Shown piece by piece: positions 54,882 through 64,000 of a stretch of 64,000 nt of DNA. The position numbers and the translations under genes were made by a program. The stretch's first letter is position 1. Each line of letters begins with the position of its first letter. Location of the stretch: NCBI RefSeq assembly GCF_021735935.1, contig NZ_WMDZ01000001.1:2997300-3061299 (forward strand), read 5' to 3'. The DNA is from Sulfitobacter sp. M39. Lineage in GTDB: Bacteria; Pseudomonadota; Alphaproteobacteria; Rhodobacterales; Rhodobacteraceae. The notes beneath the pieces were generated by a model. The model worked only from the letters and a program-made list of their open reading frames with translations. It was not told the DNA's origin and did no database searches.

Positions 54882-55714
54882 TTGATCGCCTTAAAGAAAC
54901 GATCGCTGCGCCACGTCCAGAAGAACAACATCGACCGACCGGCCGAGCTGAACATGATCCGGTCCGCGCGGCCGATCAGGTTTTCATACGGCACGAAACC
55001 GACGCCACCGGCCTGCTGTGCCAGGCGGCTGTCGGCAGAGTTGTCGCGGTTGTCGCCCATGAAAAAGTAATGCCCTTCTGGCACCGTGTAGACACCGGTA
55101 TTGTCCGACGCCTGATTGCCAATGTTCAGGATCGCATGTTCGACCCCATTGGGGAGCACTTCGATCTGACGGGATTTTTCGCATACACCACCGGCACCGA
55201 CAGCACCGTTCTCGCAACGCGGACGCATACCTTGCGGGCCCTGACGGTCCATCACCTCTTCGAAGACACCATCGTCACGCAGTTCCACCGCCGTGCCATT
55301 GATGCTAACCACACCACCAGTGATCTGAACCTTGTCACCCGGCAAGCCGATCAGACGCTTGATGTAATCGCGACCAGACACGGGATGACGGAAGACCACC
55401 ACATCGCCGCGCTCGGGCTCTGACCCGAATAAACGCGTGTTGTCACCGTCAAACACACCGCAGACGTCTTTTGCGTCGACCTCAATACCGAACCGCGGCA
55501 TCATCACGCTGGGACAGGATGCGTAGGAATAGCCATAGGCCATTTTGTTCACGAACAGGAAATCCCCGATCAACAACGTCTCTTTCATCGACCCCGAAGG
55601 GATCCAGAAAGGCTGGAAAAACAGGGTCCGAAAGACCCCTGCGATCAACAGCGCATAGACGATTGTTTTGATGGTTTCGACAAAGGCGTTGCCGGTTTTC
55701 TCTTTGGCGGCCAT
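54878..55714 (-). CDS. lepB: Signal peptidase I
   Basis: This 278-residue enzyme cleaves signal peptides in the periplasm. One membrane segment (about 10-30) precedes the catalytic Ser in [11 protein letters not shown] and Lys in [15 protein letters not shown]; the [11 protein letters not shown] box is intact. The start at 55714 (MAAKEKTGN) lies 7 bases after AGGAG; longer frames begin at 55732 and 55777. Two further Cys pairs (SCPS and DVCG) may form a disulphide. Confidence 0.95.
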   Translation of the reverse strand: MAAKEKTGNAFVETIKTIVYALLIAGVFRTLFFQPFWIPSGSMKETLLIGDFLFVNKMAYGYSYASCPSVMMPRFGIEVDAKDVCGVFDGDNTRLFGSEPERGDVVVFRHPVSGRDYIKRLIGLPGDKVQITGGVVSINGTAVELRDDGVFEEVMDRQGPQGMRPRCENGAVGAGGVCEKSRQIEVLPNGVEHAILNIGNQASDNTGVYTVPEGHYFFMGDNRDNSADSRLAQQAGGVGFVPYENLIGRADRIMFSSAGRSMLFFWTWRSDRFFKAIK

Positions 55715-55819
55715 TTTGGCGCTCCTGTTCATGCGTTCGAGCGTTACATGCGGGTGCCATTGACGCAAGTCAAGCAACCCTGCCCCCGATCCAACGACCG
55801 AATGAGCTATGATCTGCCG

Positions 55820-56233
55820 TTAGGTCTGAATACCTGCCTTGGGGCGGGCTTCGATGACGACAAAGGCCTGCGCCCAAGGGTGGTCATCTGTCAGCGTGAC
55901 ATGGATGATCGCCTCGTGGCCGTCGGGTGTCATTTTGGCCAAACGCTCCGCCGCCCAGCCGGTGACCTCCATCACGGGCTGGCCGGTGCGCAGGTTGCTC
56001 ACCGCCATGTCGCGCCAAGCGATCCCCATGCGCAGACCGGTGCCAAGCGCCTTTGAGCATGCCTCTTTCGCGGCCCAGCGCTTGGCGTAGGTGCCCGCGA
56101 CATCACGGCGACGTTCGGCCTTTTGCTGTTCAACCTCGGTGAACACGCGATTGCGGAAACGGTCGCCAAAGCGGTCCAGCGTGCCTTGAATCCGTTCGAT
56201 ATTCGCGAGGTCGGTGCCGATGCCCAAAATCAT
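55820..56233 (-). CDS. acpS: Holo-[acyl-carrier-protein] synthase
   Basis: This 137-residue enzyme attaches 4'-phosphopantetheine to ACP. The Mg-binding Asp8 is in MILGIGTDL and Glu57 in [14 protein letters not shown]. It functions as a trimer. It lies 9 bases downstream of pdxJ, a pairing conserved in proteobacteria, and 105 bases before lepB. Confidence 0.95.
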   Translation of the reverse strand: MILGIGTDLANIERIQGTLDRFGDRFRNRVFTEVEQQKAERRRDVAGTYAKRWAAKEACSKALGTGLRMGIAWRDMAVSNLRTGQPVMEVTGWAAERLAKMTPDGHEAIIHVTLTDDHPWAQAFVVIEARPKAGIQT

Positions 56234-56242
56234 GCCGCGCCC

Positions 56243-56995
56243 TCAACCCTTGCGGGCGTCATCCATCAGGCGGCGCATCTCGGCGATGGCGGGGCCAAGG
56301 CCCAGAAAGATCGCCTCGCCAATCAGGAAATGCCCGATGTTCAGCTCTTGCACCTCGGGAAAGGCGGCGACGGGGCTGACGGTATCATAGGTGAGACCGT
56401 GGCCCGCGTGCACCTCAAGCCCCAAATCATGGGCGAATTTTGACATCTCTTCGAGCTTTTGCAGCTCCTTTTGTGCTTCCTCCCAATGCCCTTCGGCATA
56501 GGCGTCGCAATAGGCACCGGTGTGCAGTTCGATCACCTCTGCTCCGATGCGGTTCGCCGCCTCGATCTGGCGCTGATCAGCGGCGATGAAGATGCTGACG
56601 CGGCTGCCCGCTTCGCGCAGAGGAGCAATGAAATGCGCCAGCCGGTTTTCCTCGCGTGCGACTTCAAGCCCGCCTTCGGTTGTCCGCTCTTCGCGCTTTT
56701 CCGGCACGATGCAGACGGCATGGGGCTTGTGGCGCAGGGCGATGGCCTGCATCTCTTCCGTGGCGGCCATCTCGAAGTTGAGCGGCACGTTCAACACCTC
56801 TTGCAGCCCTTCGATATCCGCATCGGTGATGTGGCGACGATCCTCGCGCAGGTGCGCGGTGATGCCATCAGCGCCTGCCTCTTGCGCGGCGCGGGCTGCG
56901 CGCAGCGGGTCCGGATAGGCACCGCCGCGCGCATTCCGCACAGTCGCCACGTGGTCAATATTTACGCCCAGCCGAAGCTTACCTTGTGCCGCCAT
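56243..56995 (-). CDS. pdxJ: Pyridoxine 5'-phosphate synthase
   Basis: This 250-residue TIM-barrel enzyme makes pyridoxine 5'-phosphate from 3-amino-2-oxopropyl phosphate and deoxyxylulose 5-phosphate. LGVNIDHVATVRNARGG (about 9-25), HLREDRRHI and EVHAGHGLTYDTV are conserved. Its start overlaps the end of the DUF2062 gene by 17 bases, so the two are cotranslated. Confidence 0.95.
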   Translation of the reverse strand: MAAQGKLRLGVNIDHVATVRNARGGAYPDPLRAARAAQEAGADGITAHLREDRRHITDADIEGLQEVLNVPLNFEMAATEEMQAIALRHKPHAVCIVPEKREERTTEGGLEVAREENRLAHFIAPLREAGSRVSIFIAADQRQIEAANRIGAEVIELHTGAYCDAYAEGHWEEAQKELQKLEEMSKFAHDLGLEVHAGHGLTYDTVSPVAAFPEVQELNIGHFLIGEAIFLGLGPAIAEMRRLMDDARKG

Positions 56996-57674
56996 GATCT
57001 TTCCCCTCCAGAGCCGCCTGCTCTGCCTTGCGTTTCGCCTCGGCCTTGGCCGAGGCTTTCTTTTTCAACAAATCGAACTTGGCCTTGATCGCGCCCTTGC
57101 GCCGCTTTTGATAGGCCCGCAGCAAGGGCACGGCCAGATAATAGGCGATCGTGGCACAGATCATGCCGGGCACGATCCCCCCGATCAGATACGGATAGAA
57201 CACCTGATGCCAGAAGACCTCAAGCCCCGACCAATCCATGTCGCGGCTGGTAAAGATCGCTACAAAATTGGCCAATAAATCGTGACCGGCGTCAAAGAAC
57301 TTGCCCCCGAAGGACCGATGCTCCCCCGTCCGCATGTGGGAACCGAGAATCCAGTGCCCCATGGACAGCGATGACAACCCGATCGGTACATAGGTCAGCG
57401 GATTGCCAAAAAACGTCCCCATCAATGCGGCCAGCAGATTGCCTCGCATGACACGCGATACCAGCGCCGCCACGATAAAATGCATACCGTAGAAGGGCGT
57501 AAACGTGGTAAAAACGCCAGCCCAGATGCCACGCGCAATGCGTTCGGGCGTATCAGGCAAGCGGCGCATCCGGTGTTTGACATAGTGAAACGCCCGCGTC
57601 CAACCACCCCGAGGCCACATGAATTCAGCCATCGCGCGCACTGTCGGCTTTGGATCGCGGCGTTTGAAAATCAA
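56979..57674 (-). CDS. DUF2062 family membrane protein
   Basis: This 231-residue protein has two to three membrane segments (about 45-75, 80-105 and 160-185), with RIARGIWAGVFTTFTPFYGMHF and the GTFFGNPLTYVP motif that defines DUF2062. The C-terminal 40 residues are strongly basic (KRRKGAIKAKFDLLKKKASAK). No function is established. It lies between rsh and pdxJ, overlapping pdxJ by 17 bases. Confidence 0.85.
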   Translation of the reverse strand: MIFKRRDPKPTVRAMAEFMWPRGGWTRAFHYVKHRMRRLPDTPERIARGIWAGVFTTFTPFYGMHFIVAALVSRVMRGNLLAALMGTFFGNPLTYVPIGLSSLSMGHWILGSHMRTGEHRSFGGKFFDAGHDLLANFVAIFTSRDMDWSGLEVFWHQVFYPYLIGGIVPGMICATIAYYLAVPLLRAYQKRRKGAIKAKFDLLKKKASAKAEAKRKAEQAALEGKDHGGTR

Positions 57675-57708
57675 CAGTTCGTCCTTGGGTCAGTGCAGTC
57701 CGGGCGGA

Positions 57709-59859
57709 TCATGCGTCTTTGGTACCTGCCTTGAACAAGTCGGGGTTCCGGTATCGGCTGATCTCAGCGACCTCGCTCTCGGCCTCCAACATCGGGATCA
57801 AAGAATGCAGATGCGCAATGTCTCGCAATTCTACGTAGATCAACAACCGGTAAAAGTCAGGCTTGCGGTCCAAAAATTCCAGATCTGCGATATTGGCAGA
57901 GGATTGGCCGATCAGCGTACAAATCCGCCCGAGCACGCCCGCCCCATTGCCGATGGTCAGATCCAGTGTCGCCCCATAGATCGCGGGATGTGGCCCGTCG
58001 TGCCAACGCAGGTCCAGCCAGCGTTCGGGCTGGTCCTCGTAATGCGACAGACGCTCGCAATCGATGGTGTGGATTTTGACGCCCTGCCCGCGGAAGGTGA
58101 TGCCGACAATGCGTTCCCCCGGCAGCGCCTGACAACAAGGCGACCGGTCAAAGGATTGCCCCGCTTCCAGCCCCACCACCGCGCGCTTGCGATCAACATG
58201 CTCGCCGGGTTTGGGGCGCAGGTTGGGATAGACGGCCTGCACCACCTCTTGGCCCGTCAGTTCGGCAGAGCCAAGTTGCGCCAAAAGCTCCTCGGCGCTG
58301 GAGAGACGCAGGTTACGGGCCGCGGTGCGTAGCACTTTCTCCGTCGCCGATTTATTCATCTGCTCGAAGGCAGAGCGGGCAAGTTCGCGCCCAAGGCTGA
58401 CAAAGCGCGCGCGATCCAGTTCACGCAGCGACCGACGGATCGCCGTCTTGGCCTTGCCCGTCGTTGCGATATCCAGCCATGTCGCCTGCGGTGTCTGACC
58501 TTGGGCGGTAATAATCTCGATCGACTGGCCGTTTTTCACCCGCGTCCACAAAGGCACGCGCATCCCGTCGATCTTGGCGCCGACGCAGGCAGAACCGATT
58601 CGCGTGTGGATCGCATAGGCAAAATCAATCGGCGTCGCCCCACGCGGCAGCTTGACCACCTCCCCCTTGGGGGTAAAGCAGAACACCTGATCGGCGTACA
58701 TCTCAAGCTTGACCGCCTCGAGGAAATCCTCGTGGTCCTCCTCTGAATCGAGCTGCTCTGTCAGTTGCGCGACCCATTTGACCGGATCAACAGCAAAGGG
58801 GTTCCGCGACCGCACGCCATCGCGATAGGACCAATGCGCCGCCACACCGGATTCAGCGACATCATGCATCTGCCGCGTTCTGATCTGCACCTCGACCCGC
58901 TTACCATCACGGCCAGAGACGGTGGTATGGATCGACCGGTAACCGTTTGTCTTGGGCTGGCTGATATAATCCTTGAACCGCCCCGGCACGGCCCGCCAGC
59001 GCCGATGGATGGTGCCAAGCGCGCGATAACATTCATCCTCCGAGGTGGTGATAACGCGGAAACCGTAAATATCTGATAAACGGGAAAAGGATTGCTGCTT
59101 TTCCTGCATCTTGCGCCAGATCGAATACGGTTTTTTCGCCCGCCCAAAGACTTCGGCCTCGATCCCGGCTTTCTCAAGCTCGTGCCGCATGTCGCCGGTG
59201 ATTCGCTGGATGACATCGCCCGTTTCGCGCTGAAGGGTGATAAAGCGCCGGATGATCGACTGCCGCCCTTCCGGGTTGAGCACGCGAAAGGCCAAATCCT
59301 CAAGCTCTTCGCGCATCCATTGCATCCCCATACGCCCCGCAAGAGGCGCATAGATATCCATTGTTTCACGTGCTTTCTGGATCTGCTTGTCAGGGCGCAT
59401 CGACTTGATCGTGCGCATATTATGCAGCCGATCCGCCAACTTGACTAAGATGACCCGCAGGTCTTTCGACATTGCCATGAACAGCTTACGAAAGTTCTCG
59501 GCCTGTTTTGTCTCGTTGGAATTCAGTTGCAGGTTGGTCAGCTTGGTCACGCCATCGACCAGCTCAGCGACATCATGTCCGAACTTATCATCGACGCTGC
59601 TATAGGACGCTTTCGTGTCCTCGATCGTGTCGTGCAGCAATGCGGTGATGATGGTCGCATCGTCCAGCTGCTGTTCGGTCAAAATAGCCGCGACAGAGAC
59701 AGGATGCGTGAAATAGGGCTCTCCGGAATGGCGGAACTGGCCCTCGTGCATCTGCTGGCCATACTCATAGGCCAGCCTGATCTGATTTTCGTTCGTCTTA
59801 GGGTTATAGGCGCGCACAAGCGCGATAAGGTCGTCAGCCGTAATGTCGGCGGTATTCAT
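57709..59859 (-). CDS. rsh: Bifunctional (p)ppGpp synthetase/hydrolase
   Basis: This is a 716-residue RelA/SpoT homologue and the only one in the window. The HD hydrolase domain is at about 45-145 (TALLHDTIEDT), the synthetase at about 230-340 (YGFRVITTSEDECYRALG), TGS at about 385-445 (VFCFTPKGEVVKLPRGATP) and ACT at about 640-716. The intact HD and synthetase motifs argue for both activities. It follows rpoZ by 36 bases, the order of spoT in many genomes. Confidence 0.95.
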   Translation of the reverse strand: MNTADITADDLIALVRAYNPKTNENQIRLAYEYGQQMHEGQFRHSGEPYFTHPVSVAAILTEQQLDDATIITALLHDTIEDTKASYSSVDDKFGHDVAELVDGVTKLTNLQLNSNETKQAENFRKLFMAMSKDLRVILVKLADRLHNMRTIKSMRPDKQIQKARETMDIYAPLAGRMGMQWMREELEDLAFRVLNPEGRQSIIRRFITLQRETGDVIQRITGDMRHELEKAGIEAEVFGRAKKPYSIWRKMQEKQQSFSRLSDIYGFRVITTSEDECYRALGTIHRRWRAVPGRFKDYISQPKTNGYRSIHTTVSGRDGKRVEVQIRTRQMHDVAESGVAAHWSYRDGVRSRNPFAVDPVKWVAQLTEQLDSEEDHEDFLEAVKLEMYADQVFCFTPKGEVVKLPRGATPIDFAYAIHTRIGSACVGAKIDGMRVPLWTRVKNGQSIEIITAQGQTPQATWLDIATTGKAKTAIRRSLRELDRARFVSLGRELARSAFEQMNKSATEKVLRTAARNLRLSSAEELLAQLGSAELTGQEVVQAVYPNLRPKPGEHVDRKRAVVGLEAGQSFDRSPCCQALPGERIVGITFRGQGVKIHTIDCERLSHYEDQPERWLDLRWHDGPHPAIYGATLDLTIGNGAGVLGRICTLIGQSSANIADLEFLDRKPDFYRLLIYVELRDIAHLHSLIPMLEAESEVAEISRYRNPDLFKAGTKDA

Positions 59860-59895
59860 ACCTGTCCTGCCTATAAGCCCCGAAGGGCGCGGGCC

Positions 59896-60249
59896 TTAGC
59901 CCTGCCCTTGTGCCGCCATCAACTGCCGCAGCAGCATCTCTTCGGACATGCTGTCCTCTTCGGGCTTGTCTTGCTCAGCCCCCATAAGAAGCGCCATTGC
60001 GTCCTCTTCGGGTTCATCAACCTCGATCTGGTTCTGGTTGCTTTCGATCAGACGCTCGCGCAGCTCGTCGGCCGATTGGGTTTCATCCGCAATCTCGCGC
60101 AGGGACACGACAGGGTTTTTGTCGTTATCGCGATCAACAGTAACCGTAGAACCTGCCGCAATTTCACGCGCACGATGCGCGGCAAGCATGACAAGCTCGA
60201 ACCGGTTTGGCACTTTATCTACACAATCTTCGACAGTGACGCGGGCCAT
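59896..60249 (-). CDS. rpoZ: RNA polymerase subunit omega
   Basis: This 117-residue omega subunit chaperones beta' and contacts (p)ppGpp. The conserved [23 protein letters not shown] is at the N-terminus. The acidic C-terminal extension ([11 protein letters not shown] and [10 protein letters not shown]) is longer than in E. coli. Its place directly upstream of the stringent-response gene is a widely conserved pairing. Confidence 0.94.
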   Translation of the reverse strand: MARVTVEDCVDKVPNRFELVMLAAHRAREIAAGSTVTVDRDNDKNPVVSLREIADETQSADELRERLIESNQNQIEVDEPEEDAMALLMGAEQDKPEEDSMSEEMLLRQLMAAQGQG

Positions 60250-60319
60250 GGGGATGCTCCAATCATGAATGCTGCAAGAAGCCGACTATTTAGAAGCCAT
60301 CGGCGGAATTTACAAGGGC

Positions 60320-60922
60320 CTATTCCAGCGGCCATACCCCCTTTTTATCTGCCTCTGGCAGGTCATTCAACATCTCGCGAACGGTTTTGCCGATTAGAGG
60401 ATGACGCCAATCCGGCGCGATGTCGGCCAGCGGCACCAAAACAAAGGCGCGATCCTGAAGCCGTGGGTGCGGCAGGATCAGCTGGTCGGGCGCTTTGGCC
60501 ATCTGCTGTTCAAGCGGAATCTCCCGCCAATCGGTCTGGGTCTGGACATCCGGCGACACCACATCCCCCATCGCGATCAGGTCCAGATCGACCGTCCGAG
60601 GGGCCCAACGGCTATGCCGCTCGCGCCCAAGCTCTGCTTCAACGGCATGAAGAATAGCTAAAACTTGATCAGGCTCACCCTCCGCCCTTATACTAGCGGT
60701 TGTATTTACGAAATTCGGACCTGACCCTGCGGGAAACGCATAGGTTGAATAGAACGGGCTAAGCGCGACAACCTGCACGCCCATACCAACCATAATTTCA
60801 AGGGCGCGGCACAGAGTTTCTGCCGGCCCCCCCGCAACTGATGATTGATTGCTGCCGAGGGCGATCAGCGCGCACTTGCCGATTTCACCCCCCTTGGGGT
60901 CAGGGATGGCCAATGTCTTCAC
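60320..60922 (-). CDS. folK: 2-amino-4-hydroxy-6-hydroxymethyldihydropteridine pyrophosphokinase
   Basis: This 200-residue enzyme pyrophosphorylates the pterin in folate synthesis. LIALGSNQ (about 19-26), FVNTTASI and the RWAPRTVDLDLIAMGD motif with the Mg-binding Asp pair are present. It has a slightly longer N-terminus than E. coli FolK (159 residues), and an extended loop before LPHPRLQDRAFVLVPL. It lies 70 bases before rpoZ and is divergent from the NYN gene. Confidence 0.94.
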   Translation of the reverse strand: MKTLAIPDPKGGEIGKCALIALGSNQSSVAGGPAETLCRALEIMVGMGVQVVALSPFYSTYAFPAGSGPNFVNTTASIRAEGEPDQVLAILHAVEAELGRERHSRWAPRTVDLDLIAMGDVVSPDVQTQTDWREIPLEQQMAKAPDQLILPHPRLQDRAFVLVPLADIAPDWRHPLIGKTVREMLNDLPEADKKGVWPLE

Positions 60923-61008
60923 TTGCTGCCTCTCGAAAAAACCTTAGTTAGTATTGTATTCATAGTCGGAAACTAAATTTGAAACATTTCGTTTTATAGC
61001 GGCTCTAC

Positions 61009-61034
61009 ACGACGCAAATTTACGACGCAAATTT
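61009..61034 (+). repeat. Two adjacent 13-bp direct repeats before the NYN gene
   Basis: ACGACGCAAATTT occurs twice, back to back (61009-61021 and 61022-61034), and ACGACG begins a third partial copy at 61039. It lies 30 bases before the start of the NYN-domain gene, within its likely leader or promoter. Confidence 0.6.
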
Positions 61035-61063
61035 CCGAACGACGTGTATTAGGAAGGCACTTC

Positions 61064-61609
61064 ATGTTCTACAAGGACGAACGGCTAGCTTTGTTCATCG
61101 ACGGCTCCAACCTTTATGCAGCTGCCAAGAACCTGGGTTTTGACATTGATTACAAGCTACTGCGGCAGGAATTCATGCGCCGCGGCAAACTGCTGCGTGC
61201 CTTTTACTACACCGCTTTGCTGGAAAACGACGAATACTCTCCCATACGCCCGCTGGTCGACTGGCTGAACTATAACGGGTTCTCCATGGTGACCAAACCG
61301 GCGAAAGAATACACCGACAGCATGGGCCGCCGGAAGGTCAAAGGGAACATGGATATCGAGCTTGCGGTCGACGCGATGGAGCTTGCGCCACATCTTGACC
61401 ACATCGTGATCTTCTCCGGTGACGGCGATTTCCGCCCGTTGGTCGAAAGCCTTCAACGCCAAGGCGTGCGCGTCTCTGTCGTCAGCACGATCCGTAGCCA
61501 ACCTCCCATGATCTCGGACGATCTGCGCCGCCAAGTGGACAACTTTATCGAACTTGAAGACCTGCGCGACGTTATTGGCCGGCCTCCACGTGAAACATCT
61601 GACGAATAA
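61064..61609 (+). CDS. NYN-domain (LabA/DUF88) putative RNase
   Basis: This 181-residue protein has the NYN fold of PIN-like nucleases. Acidic residues are seen at FIDGSN (about 12-17), GNMDIELAVDAM and FSGDGDFRPLV, the positions expected for a metal site. LabA-like proteins act in RNA turnover or signalling; the target is unknown. It has an AGGAAGG site before the ATG at 61064. It is transcribed divergently from folK. Confidence 0.88.
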   Translation: MFYKDERLALFIDGSNLYAAAKNLGFDIDYKLLRQEFMRRGKLLRAFYYTALLENDEYSPIRPLVDWLNYNGFSMVTKPAKEYTDSMGRRKVKGNMDIELAVDAMELAPHLDHIVIFSGDGDFRPLVESLQRQGVRVSVVSTIRSQPPMISDDLRRQVDNFIELEDLRDVIGRPPRETSDE

Positions 61610-61753
61610 CCCGCGACTGCGCGCCTAAATCTCCGCATCCCTCTCGCGCCCGCAATCAGTGCGCGCGCATTTGAAGCATCAGACTGTGCCGCCGCTGGTC
61701 TGGACGATGCGCCGCGCAACCCTTACCTATGGCCTATGCCCAAGGAGAGTGTG

Positions 61754-62704
61754 ATGACCAAACCGCCTTTGACCCTGTATCTTGCCGCGCCACGCGGTTT
61801 CTGTGCGGGCGTCGACCGCGCGATCAAGATCGTCGAGATGGCCATCGAGAAATGGGGCGCGCCGGTCTATGTGCGCCACGAGATCGTGCACAATAAATTC
61901 GTCGTCGACGGGCTGCGCGAACGGGGTGCGATCTTTGTCGAGGAACTGTCGGAATGCCCTGATGACCGGCCCGTCATCTTCTCGGCGCACGGCGTACCGA
62001 AAGCCGTCCCCGCCAAGGCCGAGGCACGCAATATGGTCTATGTCGACGCGACCTGTCCGCTTGTATCCAAGGTGCATATCGAGGCGCAACGCCACGCCGA
62101 CGCGGGGCTGCAAATGATCATGATCGGCCACGCGGGCCACCCCGAAACCATTGGCACCATGGGGCAGCTCCCCCCGGGCGAGGTTTTGCTGGTCGAAACG
62201 CCTACCGATGTCGAAAACGTCGAGGTGCGCGACCCGAGCAAGCTGGCCTATGTCACCCAAACGACGTTAAGCGTTGATGACACAGCCGAGATTGTCGCCG
62301 CCCTGAACAAACGCTTTCCGCAGATCATCGGGCCGCACAAAGAAGACATCTGCTACGCCACGACCAACCGTCAAGAAGCGGTGAAGGCAATGGCGCCGAA
62401 GTGTGATGCGATGCTTGTTGTGGGCGCGCCAAACTCATCAAACTCACGTCGTCTGGTCGAGGTCGGATCGCGTGCGGGCTGCGATTACGCCCAGCTGGTG
62501 CAGCGCGCGACCGACATCGACTGGCGCAGCCTCGAGGGGATCAAAAGCGTCGGGATCACCGCCGGTGCCTCGGCCCCCGAACAGCTTATCAACGAGGTCA
62601 TTGACGCGTTCAAAGACCGCTACGATGTGACCACCGAAATGGTCGAAACCGCCGTAGAGAATGTGGAATTCAAAGTCCCCCGTGTGCTGCGGGTGCCTGC
62701 ATGA
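61754..62704 (+). CDS. ispH: 4-hydroxy-3-methylbut-2-enyl diphosphate reductase
   Basis: This 316-residue iron-sulphur enzyme catalyses the last step of the non-mevalonate isoprenoid pathway. The three cluster cysteines are Cys17 ([11 protein letters not shown]), Cys101 (DATCPLVSK) and Cys199 ([11 protein letters not shown]). The start at 61754 follows AGGAG by 6 bases; the longer frame from 61736 would put that site inside the gene. It overlaps the DUF3429 gene by 4 bases. Confidence 0.96.
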   Translation: MTKPPLTLYLAAPRGFCAGVDRAIKIVEMAIEKWGAPVYVRHEIVHNKFVVDGLRERGAIFVEELSECPDDRPVIFSAHGVPKAVPAKAEARNMVYVDATCPLVSKVHIEAQRHADAGLQMIMIGHAGHPETIGTMGQLPPGEVLLVETPTDVENVEVRDPSKLAYVTQTTLSVDDTAEIVAALNKRFPQIIGPHKEDICYATTNRQEAVKAMAPKCDAMLVVGAPNSSNSRRLVEVGSRAGCDYAQLVQRATDIDWRSLEGIKSVGITAGASAPEQLINEVIDAFKDRYDVTTEMVETAVENVEFKVPRVLRVPA

Positions 62705-63153
62705 CCGGTATCCCCCGCGCGCCGCTTTGGCTTGGCCTTGCCGGGCTGATCCCCTTTGTCTGGGGGGCCTTGACCGGGCTGGTTGATCCCTTGGCGAACT
62801 GGGGCGCAGCGACGTTCGGCGGCCGTTTTGTCGGGCCATATATCCAGCTGTTCTACGGAACCGTTATTCTTTCCTTCATGTCCGGCGTGCTATGGGGCTT
62901 CGCAACCAAGACCAGCGGCGCGAAGGCAACGGCGGGCTATATCCTCGCCGTGATCCCGGCGCTTTGGGCGTTCTTCATGACAAGCGGCGGCCCTGTGGGT
63001 GCAGGGCTGAACCTGATGTTCGGTTTTGCGGGTCTACTGGTCCTTGATGCCGCCTTCTGGCACTGGCGTCTTGCGCCGCGCTGGTGGCTAAAGCTGCGCA
63101 CGCTTCTGACCGCAGTCGTGCTGGCGTGTCTGGCTGTGGGCGTCTTTCTGTAG
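62701..63153 (+). CDS. DUF3429 family membrane protein
   Basis: This 150-residue protein has about five membrane helices and an opening [20 protein letters not shown], then [13 protein letters not shown], typical of DUF3429. Its function is unknown. It overlaps ispH by 4 bases and precedes rnhA by 69, so it may be translated with ispH. Confidence 0.8.
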   Translation: MTGIPRAPLWLGLAGLIPFVWGALTGLVDPLANWGAATFGGRFVGPYIQLFYGTVILSFMSGVLWGFATKTSGAKATAGYILAVIPALWAFFMTSGGPVGAGLNLMFGFAGLLVLDAAFWHWRLAPRWWLKLRTLLTAVVLACLAVGVFL

Positions 63154-63222
63154 CAGCGAAACTTGCGGGCGGGGCGTAAATTAGGCTGGACGCCCCCACG
63201 CCAGACTAGATAAGGCAGCCCC

Positions 63223-63678
63223 ATGACCAAGCTGATTGCATATACTGATGGTGCCTGTTCCGGCAATCCCGGCCCCGGTGGCTGGGGTGCGCTGATGCGG
63301 GCGATGGATGGCGACAAGATCGTTAAGGAGCGCGAGTTGAAAGGCGGCGAACCCGCCACCACCAACAACCGGATGGAGCTGATGGCCGCCATCAGCGCGC
63401 TCGAAGCGCTGGCCCGCCCGACCGAGATCACAATCGTCACCGATAGTAACTATGTCAAAAATGGCATCACCGGCTGGATCTACGGCTGGAAGAAAAACGG
63501 CTGGAAAAATGCCGCTAAAAGGCCCGTCAAAAACGCCGAGCTTTGGCAGCGGCTGGATGCGGCAAATGCGCGGCATCAGGTCACCTGGGAATGGGTCAAA
63601 GGCCACGCAGGCCATCCCGAGAACGAGCGCGCGGATGAACTGGCGCGGGCGGGCATGGCCCCGTTCAAAACCAAATGA
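63223..63678 (+). CDS. rnhA: Ribonuclease HI
   Basis: This 151-residue enzyme degrades the RNA of RNA-DNA hybrids. The catalytic acidic residues are in [15 protein letters not shown] (Asp9), [10 protein letters not shown] and [10 protein letters not shown], with the C-terminal [11 protein letters not shown]sp. The length is standard. Its stop overlaps the next gene by 4 bases. Confidence 0.96.
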   Translation: MTKLIAYTDGACSGNPGPGGWGALMRAMDGDKIVKERELKGGEPATTNNRMELMAAISALEALARPTEITIVTDSNYVKNGITGWIYGWKKNGWKNAAKRPVKNAELWQRLDAANARHQVTWEWVKGHAGHPENERADELARAGMAPFKTK

Positions 63679-64000
63679 GCCTGATCACCCTGCTGGAGTA
63701 CGCCTCCGTTTTGGTCTTTGCGATCACGGGGGCGCTGGTCGCCAGCCGCGCCCAGCTTGATCTTGTAGGCTTTGCCTTTATCGCCTGTCTCACGGCCTTG
63801 GGCGGCGGCACACTGCGCGACCTGTTGCTGGATCGAAACCCGATTTTCTGGATTGCGAACCCCACCCATCTCGCCGTGGGCGTCACTGCCGCAATGGTGG
63901 TTTTCTTTACCGCGCATCTTCTCGAAAGCCGCTATCGCGCGCTGCTATGGCTCGATTCCGTGGCGCTCGCCGTGGCGGTTGCTGCGGGTACGGGTGTGGC
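63675..64000 (+). CDS. Trimeric intracellular cation channel (UPF0126) family protein, truncated by window edge
   Basis: About 108 N-terminal residues are present, starting [25 protein letters not shown], and including [25 protein letters not shown], the repeat motif of UPF0126/TRIC-like (YadS/YicG) membrane proteins. Three to four membrane helices are visible before the edge. Its ATG overlaps the rnhA stop (ATGA). Confidence 0.88.
   Translation, partial: MSLITLLEYASVLVFAITGALVASRAQLDLVGFAFIACLTALGGGTLRDLLLDRNPIFWIANPTHLAVGVTAAMVVFFTAHLLESRYRALLWLDSVALAVAVAAGTGV

Overview
This window looks like a core-genome segment of an alphaproteobacterium of the Roseobacter group (Rhodobacterales). I infer this from the moderately high GC, the gene order (str and S10 operons next to rpoBC-rplJL-secE/nusG with two tuf genes), a ChvG/ChvI-HprK-RapZ-EIIA-HPr block beside pckA, a methylsuccinyl-CoA dehydrogenase of the ethylmalonyl-CoA pathway, and a DUF6473 protein. 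The genus cannot be fixed from the sequence alone. I see no prophage, insertion sequence, integrase, CRISPR array or rRNA gene.

Layout. Positions 1-10431 (minus strand) carry the translation block: promoter, rpsL, rpsG, fusA, tuf, terminator, then promoter, rpsJ, rplC, rplD, rplW, terminator, a DUF1206 membrane-protein gene, a new promoter, rplB, rpsS, rplV and rpsC (cut by the window edge). Positions 10543-12224 hold a rhamnosyltransferase-like gene and a convergent EamA transporter. Positions 12335-26367 (minus strand) carry the second block: tuf copy 2, tRNA-Trp, secE, nusG, rplK, rplA, rplJ, rplL, rpoB, rpoC. Positions 26413-33226 hold a lipoprotein, a cytochrome P450, an M48 protease with a DUF898 membrane partner, and parC. 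Positions 33422-40469 hold an SH3 protein, an SDR, a twin-TM protein with a cobalamin adenosyltransferase, etfBA, a DUF6473 protein, 3-hydroxybutyryl-CoA dehydrogenase and an acyltransferase. Positions 40513-46894 hold the PTS/ChvGI regulatory block with pckA. Positions 46937-49142 are the most accessory-looking part: an orphan GNAT-like protein and two DNA-binding regulators. Positions 49146-51745 hold a TauE-type exporter and mcd. Positions 51796-60922 are mostly one minus-strand housekeeping series: folK, rpoZ, rsh, DUF2062, pdxJ, acpS, lepB, rnc, era, DUF1491, recO. The right end (61064-64000, plus) holds a NYN-domain protein, ispH, DUF3429, rnhA and a truncated TRIC/UPF0126 channel gene.

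How it fits together. The two minus-strand blocks supply ribosomal proteins, elongation factors and RNA polymerase, and their spacers are rich in structure: GUAA-capped hairpins before rplJ, a three-way junction between rpoB and rpoC, tandem hairpins between fusA and tuf. Six promoters upstream of these genes share TTG at -35, a 17-bp spacer and a TA-starting -10 element without the final T. The PTS/ChvGI block links an incomplete phosphorelay (HPr, EIIA, short HprK) and an envelope-stress two-component system to gluconeogenesis through pckA. etfBA, hbd and mcd serve acyl-CoA oxidation and C2 or polyhydroxybutyrate carbon metabolism.
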